12,055 nt of DNA from Planctomycetota bacterium. Its GTDB lineage: Bacteria; Planctomycetota; UBA8108. The stretch is from positions 1-12,055 of the forward strand of contig JAKUSY010000046.1 in assembly GCA_022451445.1 (NCBI GenBank), written 5' to 3'. The notes under the pieces were generated by a model. The model saw only the letters and a program-made list of their open reading frames with translations, was not told the DNA's origin and searched no databases. A program made the position numbers and the translations under genes. Shown in pieces: positions 1 through 6,075 of the stretch (position 1 is the stretch's first letter; each line of letters opens with the position of its first letter).

Positions 1-156
1 GCCGGCGGCGGCGATGATGCCGGCGGCGGCGATGATGCCGGCGGCGGCGATGATGCCGGCGGCGGCGATGATGCCGGCGGCGGCGATGATGCCGGCGGCG
101 GCGATGATGCCGGTGGCGGCGATGATGCCGGTGGCGGCGATGATGCCGGTGGCGGC
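1..156 (+). repeat. 18-bp tandem repeat, about nine copies
   Basis: The unit is GCCGGCGGCGGCGATGAT. Six units (1-108) are identical. Units 7 and 8 (109-144) differ only by GGC to GGT, and unit 9 (145-156) shares that change before running into AACTAA. The unit length is a multiple of three, so gain or loss of copies keeps the frame. The near-identity of the copies points to recent slippage or unequal crossing-over. The array runs off the left edge, so the true copy number is unknown. Confidence 0.95.
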
Positions 157-162
157 AACTAA
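1..162 (+). CDS. C-terminal tail of an unidentified protein, (AGGGDD)n repeat, 5' truncated
   Basis: The frame starting at base 1 is open from the window edge to a TAA at 160-162 and codes eight AGGGDD units followed by AGGGN. I chose this frame because the only base change among the units, GGC to GGT in the last three, is silent here (Gly). The same change would alter the residue in the other open + frame (PAAAMM repeat, Ala to Val) and on the reverse strand (Ala to Thr). The tail is low-complexity and acidic, with two Asp per six residues, so a flexible or cation-binding tail is possible. The body of the gene lies outside the window, so no function can be given. Confidence 0.6.
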   Translation, partial: AGGGDDAGGGDDAGGGDDAGGGDDAGGGDDAGGGDDAGGGDDAGGGDDAGGGN

Positions 163-170
163 AAGCTGCT

Positions 171-188
171 GAGACGGCTGCTCGTCTC
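171..188 (+). other. Inverted repeat between tail gene and next start
   Basis: GAGACG (171-176) and CGTCTC (183-188) form a perfect 6-bp stem around the 6-base loop GCTGCT. It starts 8 bases after the TAA at 160-162 and ends 19 bases before the ATG at 208. No T-run follows, so it is not a classical intrinsic terminator. It could be a weak terminator, an mRNA 3' end, or a structure that affects translation of the next gene. Confidence 0.4.
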
Positions 189-207
189 CGGTGATTTGGA
201 CATACCC

Positions 208-546
208 ATGTCTCAAGAAGAGGAAACTCCTCAAGCACAAGAGCCGGAGAGCTCCGAAGAAGCGGCACAGATTGAAGAGCCGTCCGCCGGAGAAGCCGTT
301 GAAGAGAGCAGCGACGCCAAAGATGTCGTCGAGACTGAAGAAATCATCCGGCCCCCGTTTGAACTCAAAACGGGGGCCCGGGTTTCTTACGGCCTGAAAA
401 AAGGGGTCGTGCTGTCGATCCGAGGCAACGGCAAGATTCCCTATGAGGTCGGCATCCGCTGGGCTGAAGAAAAACATCCCGAATGGACGCTGTTCCAGGC
501 CCTCAAGCTGGCCTACGAACAGGGAGACCTGGCTGTCAACCCCTGA
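208..546 (+). CDS. Small hypothetical protein: acidic N-terminus plus compact C-terminal domain
   Basis: This gene codes 112 residues from the ATG at 208. A TTG at 196 and a GTG at 191 (another frame) are possible starts, but ATG is preferred and no clear Shine-Dalgarno site decides. The first ~47 residues are mostly Glu, Ser, Ala and Pro (about 15 Glu), which looks disordered. From about residue 48 the composition changes to a compact, beta-rich stretch containing GARVSYGLKKGVVLSIRG and then VGIRWAEEKHPEWTLFQAL. Its pattern of short strands with Gly turns recalls small SH3-like or KOW-like folds, but I recognise no family. There is no signal peptide or membrane segment, so it is probably cytoplasmic. 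It lies 45 bp after the repeat-tail gene on the same strand and could be co-transcribed with it. It ends 50 bp from the convergent CRTAC1 gene. Confidence 0.7.
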   Translation: MSQEEETPQAQEPESSEEAAQIEEPSAGEAVEESSDAKDVVETEEIIRPPFELKTGARVSYGLKKGVVLSIRGNGKIPYEVGIRWAEEKHPEWTLFQALKLAYEQGDLAVNP

Positions 547-596
547 GCTCGGTTCCCCGATCTCCCCCTGGCCGGGCAGTCCGCCATTTGCGGCCT

Positions 597-2313
597 TCAG
601 GGCGCCGGGCGACCCTGTCCCTCCACGCATTTCACGATCCGGTTCAGCCCCGCAACCTCGAACAGCTCACTTCCCCCCGACGGCCATTCGACGAGTAGCT
701 CTTTGACCGTGCCCCGCGCGCCAAGGCCGAAGCGAACCGTCAACTCGGAGTGGGAGGCGTAGCCCACTCCGCTGAGTACCCGCCTCGCCTGGGTTCGGGA
801 GGCTCCCTGGAGAACTACTACGGCACCGATAGCCGATCGATTGGAGCGCGTCCCCTGAAGGCTCACTGCAAGCCAGCGACCCCGCGGCGGACCCGAACAT
901 TCCAGCAAGGTCGCCCTCTCATCGATCTCGTTGATCACCAGATCGAGGTCCCCATCCCCATCGAGGTCTCCGCAGGCGGCCCCCCTCGAAGATTTTTCGA
1001 TCCGCAGACCATCCCCGCAGCGCGCCCCTTCATCGCTGAACCTGCCGGCGCCATCGTTGAGGAAGAGCTTGTTCGGTTGCGCGTAACCCGGACTCGAGGA
1101 GATCGCCGACGCCTGGGGAACAACGTGTCCCTGCGCGATGAAAAGATCGAGGTCCGCATCGAAATCAAAGTCCTGGAAGAAACACCCCCAGCCCAGATGC
1201 TTGAAGCAGGGGGCCCCGAGCCCCCGAGACTGGGTCTCCTCGTCGAAGAAGCCGCCGCCCTTATTCAGATAGTAGGTATTATTGTCATCTTCATAGTTGA
1301 CGACAAACAGGTCCTCCCTTTCAGGATTGGAAACAAAGGCGAATTGAACGCCCATTCCCGCCTGGGCTACGGCGTTGTCATTGCGCGCCACGCCAGCCGG
1401 CAAGCCGACCTCTTCGAAGGTGCCATTGCCGAGATTGTGAAAGAGCATGTTTTCCGTGGTGTCGGCGGCGACATAGAAATCCGGCCAGCCGTCGCGGTCG
1501 TAATCGCCTGTCGCCACACCGAGACCGTATCCTTTTTTGGCTCGAATACCCGCGGCCTCGCTGACATCTCTGAATTTCCCGCCTCCCTCATTGCGGTAGA
1601 GCGTGCAATAGGCCTGCGGCAGGCCAACGGGACCACAGAGGATCCGCTGTCCCTTATAGGTACATGAGTCGGGCCCCCTGGGCTTGATCATCGCACGGTC
1701 GAAATGGAGATAATCCACCACGAAGAGATCGACAAGCCCATCGCGATCGTAGTCGCTGCAGGCGCAACTCGCCCCCCAGCCCGCGCCGGCCACTCCAGCC
1801 TCTTCCCCCGCCGCCGCAAAGGTGCCATCTCCCCTGTTCAGCCAGAGCTCATTGGGACCGAAATTGGTTACGTAGAGATCCTCGTCCCCATCGTTGTCCA
1901 GGTCGGCGACCGCGCAACCGCAACCCCAGGCCGTCTCCAAGATTCCCGTCGCAGCCGTTACGTCGGTAAAACGCCAGCCTCCCTCGTTCCTGTAGAGCCG
2001 ATCTCCTGGAGCCGTTTCCCCGGCCTGCGAAAAACGGCCTCCGTTTACAAAGAAGATGTCGAGATCACCATCTCCATCATAGTCAAAGTAGGGCGCAGCC
2101 TCCGCCGTTCACCTCGAGGATATAGTCCTTCTCCCTGCCGCCGTAGACGCTGGTAAAATCCACGCCGGAGCTGGCGGTACGCTCGATGAAATTCAGGCCC
2201 GCGGCGGCACCCGGGCTCTCGAAAGAGGGGCCACAGGCAAACGGCACGAGGGCCAGGAGAAGCAGGCCGAGCGGGAGCAGGCGCCTGGCTCTTGTCCTTC
2301 TCACCCTTCGCAT
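597..2313 (-). CDS. CRTAC1-family FG-GAP / ASPIC-UnbV secreted protein, interrupted by a one-base frameshift
   Basis: Joining two frames gives about 571 residues, roughly usual for the family. The start at 2313 gives a basic n-region, a Leu-rich segment and LVPFAC, a poor lipobox (Phe/Ala before Cys), so this is a secreted protein or lipoprotein. FG-GAP-type calcium-binding repeats follow (DYDGDGDLD, DLDNDGDEDL, DYDRDGLVDL, DYDRDGWPDF, DLDGDGDLDL), suggesting a beta-propeller. Around joined residues 217-226 is the SCTYKG...LCGP motif common in these proteins. Residues ~479-564 are the ASPIC/UnbV domain (RWLAVSLQGTRSNRSAIGA, LVEWPSGG). Some blades are degenerate (VSNPEREDLF, FDFDADLDLF). The first frame stops at 2083-2085, but the second frame is open from before 2090 to the TGA at 597, and joining them restores NGGGCAYFDYDGDGDLD. 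The break is a recent mutation or an assembly error. The exact role of the family is poorly known; surface binding is inferred. Confidence 0.88.
2088..2093 (-). other. Frameshift site in the CRTAC1-family gene
   Basis: Read on the - strand, the sequence is GCC CTA CTT TGA, which ends the first frame after 76 residues. Removing one C from the CCC run (GGG at 2091-2093 on the + strand) gives GCC TAC TTT GAC TAT GAT, coding AYFDYD, exactly the start expected of an FG-GAP repeat. Removing the A at 2090-2089 instead gives ALFDYD, also plausible. The downstream frame has no stop for about 1.5 kb. Confidence 0.85.
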
Positions 2314-2362
2314 GGCCCCTGCCTTTGTTGCTGTGAAACGCCGGTTGTTCTCATGGGCTCAC

Positions 2363-2390
2363 ATTCTATGGCACCCCGAGTTGACACCAA
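2363..2390 (-). promoter_or_regulatory. Possible sigma70-like promoter for the CRTAC1-family gene
   Basis: On the - strand TTGGTG (2390-2385) and TAGAAT (2368-2363) are separated by 16 bases. The -10 matches five of six consensus bases, but the -35 only three. A start near 2356 would leave a leader of about 40 bases before the ATG at 2313. On the + strand TTGACA occurs at 2381-2386, but no good -10 lies at the right distance. The rest of the 2314-2537 gap shows nothing else I can support, and the promoter of the DUF456 gene is not visible. Confidence 0.3.
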
Positions 2391-2537
2391 CTCTAATCCT
2401 GACTCCAAAAAACAGCGAGTCCATAGTGCGTCCACGCGAGAGCTCTGATAGCATCTCTCAGCGGGCCCTGCTGCGCAGGCCGGCTGTTTTTCCCGGGGCC
2501 TCCCGGCCACTCAGCGTTGCAAACCGGATCTTCTCTC

Positions 2538-3086
2538 ATGGACACCATTTTCACTTTCCTCTCTGAGCACCAGGCGTTTTTCTTAGGTATCGGACTGCTT
2601 ATCGTCAACCTGCTGTTCCTGGTGGCGACGGTCCTGCAATTGCCCGGGAACTGGCTGATGGTACTGGCCGCGGGCGGGCTCGTATTGTGGGGGCCCGAAC
2701 CCGCGATGTTCTCGGCCTGGACCCTCGGCGCCCTGGCGCTGATCGCGCTCCTGGCTGAAATTATCGAGTTCGCCTCCGGCTCGGCGGGCTCACGCATCTC
2801 CGGCGGCACCCGCAAGGGAGCGTTCTGGGCGCTCGGCGGCGGATTCGCGGGAGGCGTCCTGGGCACCTTCTTCATCCCAGTCCCGATTGTCGGCTCCATC
2901 CTGGGAGCCTGCGCGGGGGCCTTCCTCGGCGCTCTGCTGGGAGAGCGGAACACCGGACGGTCGATGAAGGAATCCATCCGCTCCGGGGGAGGCGCGGCAG
3001 CCGGCCGATTCTTCGGCATCATCGGCAAGATCGGCAGCGGGATATTGATCTGGTTCATCGCAGCGGTGGCGGCCTTTGTGCCCTGA
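2538..3086 (+). CDS. DUF456 family integral membrane protein
   Basis: This gene codes 182 residues from the ATG at 2538; the TTG at 2517 would only add a polar leader. The protein is strongly hydrophobic, with likely membrane segments at about 13-35, 38-52, 59-80, 96-118, 119-135 and 163-181. The family pattern is clear: a LQLPGNW motif (34-39), then EIIEFASGSAGSRISGGTRK (74-93), where a charged start leads into a Gly/Ala/Ser-rich stretch, then the glycine-zipper-like segment (99-135) with FIPVPIVGSILGA. Length is near the usual ~160-180 residues. DUF456 proteins sit in the inner membrane and their function is unknown. The Gly-rich tandem helices recall other glycine-zipper membrane proteins. 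It heads a run of three + strand genes, 95 bp before the dehydrogenase gene. No strong Shine-Dalgarno site precedes it. Confidence 0.88.
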   Translation: MDTIFTFLSEHQAFFLGIGLLIVNLLFLVATVLQLPGNWLMVLAAGGLVLWGPEPAMFSAWTLGALALIALLAEIIEFASGSAGSRISGGTRKGAFWALGGGFAGGVLGTFFIPVPIVGSILGACAGAFLGALLGERNTGRSMKESIRSGGGAAAGRFFGIIGKIGSGILIWFIAAVAAFVP

Positions 3087-3087
3087 T

Positions 3088-3112
3088 CCCGAGAAGAGAT
3101 GACTCCCTCGGG
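3088..3112 (+). terminator. Weak hairpin just after the DUF456 stop codon
   Basis: CCCGAG (3088-3093) pairs with CTCGGG (3107-3112) around a 13-base loop, starting two bases past the TGA that ends at 3086. Only TTT follows the stem, so any terminator activity would be weak. It may instead stabilise the mRNA 3' end. Confidence 0.3.
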
Positions 3113-3136
3113 TTTCAGCAGGCGGCGACGAAACGG

Positions 3137-3156
3137 ATTCCGGCTATAGCCGGAAT
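3137..3156. promoter_or_regulatory. Perfect 20-bp palindrome upstream of the dehydrogenase gene
   Basis: The half-site ATTCCGGCTA is followed at once by its exact reverse complement, with no spacer. The palindrome ends 25 bases before the ATG at 3182. As DNA it could be a dimeric regulator's operator. As RNA it could form a stem of up to about eight pairs with a tight loop. It could also be a copy of a dispersed extragenic palindrome. The window holds only this copy, so these options cannot be told apart here. Confidence 0.5.
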
Positions 3157-3181
3157 GAGCCGGGGCGGTTAAGCTGAAAAC

Positions 3182-4486
3182 ATGAAGCTCGCGGAACTCG
3201 GCAGCGAACCCATCCCCAGCGGCCTCGACCTGAGTGAAGAGGTCCTGATTGGAACGGACCTCTGCGGAGAGCTTCCCCGCCTGGCGTCCGAACATGCGGG
3301 CCCAAAACCGCTCTGGCTTGCCGATCCCCGGACCTGGGGCGCGTTCTGCGCGGCCGATCCCCATCGCGATTCGGGCCGGCCGGAAGCGGGCCCGGAATTG
3401 CACCTGCTCTGCGAGGATCCCCACGCGGACACCGAACGGGTCGGCCAGGCGTGCGCCATCGTCGAAGGAGGGGGGTTCTCCGGGATCATCGCGGTAGGCG
3501 CCGGCACGGTGAACGATATAGCCAAGATGGCCTCCACCTTGAGCGGCGTGCCTTACCTGGTCTTCGCGACCGCGGCCAGCATGAACGGCTACGCGAGCGG
3601 GATCGCCGCGATTCTCGTCGATGGCCTCAAGACCACCCTCGAGGCCCGGCCGCCTAGGGCGATTGTCCTCGACTCAGCGGTCCTTGCCGCCGCTCCCCCA
3701 CAGCTTGCGGCGGCGGGCCTGGGCGATCTCCTGAGCAAGCCTGTCAGCTCTGCCGATTGGTGGCTTGGCAATCGCCTCGAAGGAAGCGGCTTCGATGCTC
3801 TTCCCGGCCTGATCGTCGATGAGGCGGTAGCTCTCGCCGCCCGGCACGCCCGCGGCCTCCCCGCAGGAGAGGCCGCGGCGCACGAGGCCCTGGCCCGAGC
3901 TCTTGTGCTCAGCGGTGTTTCGATGGTCGTCGCCGGCAGCAGCAGCCCCGCCAGCGGGGGAGAGCACCTCCTCAGCCACCTCTGGGACATGGAGGCGCTT
4001 ATTTCAGGAAGAAACCTGCGCCTACACGGAGCCCAGGTTGGTGTGGCGACCTGCCTCTCTGCGGCGCTCTACCACCTCCTGATCGGCCTGGAGAGCCCCG
4101 ACTTTCCAAAAACGCCCGACTGGGCACGGACCTCGGAGAGAATACGCATCGCCCACGGGGAGCTGGCCGACGTCGTTCTGCCCCAGGCGGAAAAAAAGTT
4201 CGCCGGCTTCGCGCAAAGAAGCTCCCTGCTGCGGGAGGAGTGGCCGGAGATACGCGCCGAGCTGGCGACCCTCGGCATCCCCTCGGCTGATGAACTCCGG
4301 GCAATACTCCAGGCGGCAAAAGCGCCAGCCAGCCTGGAGGAGCTCGGCATCGAGCGTGACGAGGCCTTCGATTCCCTCTCGAGAGCCCGGGACATCCGGG
4401 ACCGCTACACGGTGCTGGACCTCGCCTTCGAGCTTGGCTTCTTCCCCGCCGGCATCCGACAGGTGCTCGCCAGCTCCAGGGTCTGA
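3182..4486 (+). CDS. sn-glycerol-1-phosphate dehydrogenase family (AraM/EgsA-like)
   Basis: This gene codes 434 residues from the ATG at 3182. The iron-containing-alcohol-dehydrogenase / dehydroquinate-synthase fold is recognisable: the nucleotide-binding loop VGAGTVNDIAK (105-115), TAASMNGYAS (130-139), the GLGDLLSK metal-ligand region with D182 followed by ADWW (191-194), then SPASGGEHLLSH (255-266) and HGAQVG (282-287). The likely metal ligands are D182, H262 or H266, and H282. This motif set fits glycerol-1-phosphate dehydrogenases, which reduce dihydroxyacetone phosphate with NAD(P)H to sn-glycerol-1-phosphate in the cytoplasm. That product is the archaeal lipid backbone and is also made by AraM in Bacillus. 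The protein is somewhat longer than B. subtilis AraM (about 394). N135 replaces the Asp common in the SMDG version of the motif. A related sugar-phosphate or glycerol dehydrogenase role cannot be excluded. Confidence 0.85.
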   Translation: MKLAELGSEPIPSGLDLSEEVLIGTDLCGELPRLASEHAGPKPLWLADPRTWGAFCAADPHRDSGRPEAGPELHLLCEDPHADTERVGQACAIVEGGGFSGIIAVGAGTVNDIAKMASTLSGVPYLVFATAASMNGYASGIAAILVDGLKTTLEARPPRAIVLDSAVLAAAPPQLAAAGLGDLLSKPVSSADWWLGNRLEGSGFDALPGLIVDEAVALAARHARGLPAGEAAAHEALARALVLSGVSMVVAGSSSPASGGEHLLSHLWDMEALISGRNLRLHGAQVGVATCLSAALYHLLIGLESPDFPKTPDWARTSERIRIAHGELADVVLPQAEKKFAGFAQRSSLLREEWPEIRAELATLGIPSADELRAILQAAKAPASLEELGIERDEAFDSLSRARDIRDRYTVLDLAFELGFFPAGIRQVLASSRV

Positions 4487-4578
4487 CCCGGAAAAACAGC
4501 GGTCGTCGCAGAAGGCCTTTTTCTCGCTGGCGAATGCTTTCCTTGATCCACCGATCCCCAGGCGGCACCATCGAGTTC

Positions 4579-6054
4579 ATGAGAAACCTTCTCCTTGCCC
4601 TCCTGCTCCTGGCCAGCCCCTTCCTGCGCTCCGATGAAGGACGCTTCGACCCGCCGCTGAAGGGCGCCTATCTCGGCGTGAGCCTGGGAAAGATCAGCGC
4701 CGGCCTGGTGGTGCTGAAAATCGAGGACAACTCCGCGGCCCGGGCCGCCGGACTGCGCCGCGGCGACGTGCTCGTTCGCTTCGGCCATCTTGACGAGCTT
4801 CCGCACATGAGCGTTCGCCAGCTCTGGGAGGCCCTCTCGAAGCTGCCGGGAAGAGCCGCCTACGAGCTGGCCGTCCTGCGCGATGAGCGCAAGGTCCTCC
4901 TGGAAATAACGCCCGACCCCGCCCTGGTACGCGATGCCCGAGCCCTCGCCAGGCGCCTCAAAGATCACCGTCTCTTCACCGCGCTCAAGGACAAGAAGGC
5001 CCTGCTCGGGAACGTCGAGCCCGATCTGCTCGCCGCTGTCCGGCGCAGCCGCTCGACACAATCGGCCTATGAAGCCCTCAATGAGGTGCTCGGCCGATTC
5101 GGCATTTCCCATACGGCCGTCATCCCGCCCTGGAGCTATGCGAGCATGCTCGGCAAAGGATCGGATGGAAAGCCCGTGTTCCACCTCGGCCTGACAATCC
5201 AGAAGGTCGCCAGCGACACCGGAGAACGCTTCTTCGTCCGTGAGCTCATGTACGGCGGCGGTGCCCGGGAGGCGGGACTGCGCATTGGCGACGAGCTGGT
5301 AGCCGTAAACGGGCTTCCCTTCTCAACCTCTCCACGCCGGACCCTGGCGGGCTACGAGGCCCGCCACGCGATGTACACCATTCAGGTCGACACAGAAGAG
5401 AGCGTCCGGATCGACTACCGCAGAGAGGCCGGGGGGGCTGTGCGCAGCCTGGCGATAGCGGCCGACCGGGCCTCCACCGCCATCGATTCGACCCGCAAGA
5501 GCATCCGGATGCTCGGCGCAAAAGCCCGGGGCCTCGGCTATATCCACCTCTGGAATCTCCTGTCGCCCGAAATCGTCTCCATCTTCGAGAAGGCCCTGCG
5601 CAAAGAGCTCGGCTCCGCCAGGGCCCTGGTCATCGATCTCCGGGGCAGGGGGGGGCAGGTCCCCGTGCTGAAGGCGATCGCGAAACGCATCATCGCCGAT
5701 GGCCGGCCCACGGCACTGCTGATTGACGACCTGACCCGCAGCGCCAAAGAGATCGTCGCCTATATGCTGAAGGGCAAGAAGGGAATCACCCTCATCGGCA
5801 AAACGACCGCCGGCGCGGTCCGCGCCGCGGGATATATCACCTTCGAAGACCGGACCCGCGTGATGATCCCCGTTAACGTCCGAATGCGAATCGAGAGCCT
5901 GACCGGGGGCATCGATCTCGAGGGCCGGGGGGTGAGCCCCGATGCCGTCGTCGAGTTTCACCTTCCGTTCCTGGCGGGACGGGATCCCATCCTCGAGCGT
6001 TCCATCTCCCTCTTACACGCCGGCGCGCCGAAACCCGCCCGCAGAAGGATCTGA
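4579..6054 (+). CDS. Secreted protein with two PDZ domains and an S41-peptidase-like domain
   Basis: This gene codes 491 residues from the ATG at 4579, chosen because it starts directly with a signal peptide (MRNLLLALLLLASPFLRS, cut before DEG). The upstream ATG at 4534 would bury it. PDZ 1 spans about 29-112 (AYLGVSLG, AARAAGLRRGDVLVRF). An S41 N-terminal helical region follows (118-184, ending in ISHTAVI). PDZ 2 spans about 203-292 (AREAGLRIGDELVAVNG). The S41 core spans about 318-460: GYIHLWNL, VIDLRGRGGQ (351-360), LTRSAKEIVA (385-394) with S388 at the nucleophile position, and GKTTAGAV (407-414). The catalytic Lys of CtpA-type enzymes (GxTTFGKG) is Ala (A413) here. The TAGA form resembles S41B/tricorn-like members, which use Ser with His/Glu. 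It is a periplasmic protease, or an inactive binding protein. It is the last of three + strand genes and ends 21 bp from the convergent neighbour. Confidence 0.85.
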   Translation: MRNLLLALLLLASPFLRSDEGRFDPPLKGAYLGVSLGKISAGLVVLKIEDNSAARAAGLRRGDVLVRFGHLDELPHMSVRQLWEALSKLPGRAAYELAVLRDERKVLLEITPDPALVRDARALARRLKDHRLFTALKDKKALLGNVEPDLLAAVRRSRSTQSAYEALNEVLGRFGISHTAVIPPWSYASMLGKGSDGKPVFHLGLTIQKVASDTGERFFVRELMYGGGAREAGLRIGDELVAVNGLPFSTSPRRTLAGYEARHAMYTIQVDTEESVRIDYRREAGGAVRSLAIAADRASTAIDSTRKSIRMLGAKARGLGYIHLWNLLSPEIVSIFEKALRKELGSARALVIDLRGRGGQVPVLKAIAKRIIADGRPTALLIDDLTRSAKEIVAYMLKGKKGITLIGKTTAGAVRAAGYITFEDRTRVMIPVNVRMRIESLTGGIDLEGRGVSPDAVVEFHLPFLAGRDPILERSISLLHAGAPKPARRRI

Positions 6055-6075
6055 ACACCCGGCCGTGGCGGACGT

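Noticed and set aside
1..156. CRISPR-like array
   Set aside because: The repeats are directly adjacent with no spacers and the unit is 18 bp; this is a coding tandem repeat.
750..1667. Long + strand open frame (305 codons) opposite the CRTAC1-family gene
   Set aside because: It is the antisense shadow of a gene with clear FG-GAP and ASPIC motifs; GC-rich codon use keeps the opposite frame open. The translation shows no domain.
2381..2409. TTGACA as -35 of a + strand promoter for the DUF456 gene
   Set aside because: Bases 16-18 downstream (CTCCAA/TCCAAA) do not resemble a -10 box.
2393..3424. - strand open frame (343 codons) over the DUF456 gene
   Set aside because: It crosses the DUF456 gene, the intergenic palindrome and the start of the dehydrogenase gene, and has no recognisable domain.
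4487..4578. Terminator after the dehydrogenase gene (AAGGCCTTTTTC near 4513-4526)
   Set aside because: There is only a short AAGGCCTT self-complement with no usable loop and a mixed T-run; no stable stem can be drawn.
6055..6075. Bidirectional terminator between the convergent S41 and large secreted protein genes
   Set aside because: The gap is 21 bases with no inverted repeat and no T-run.
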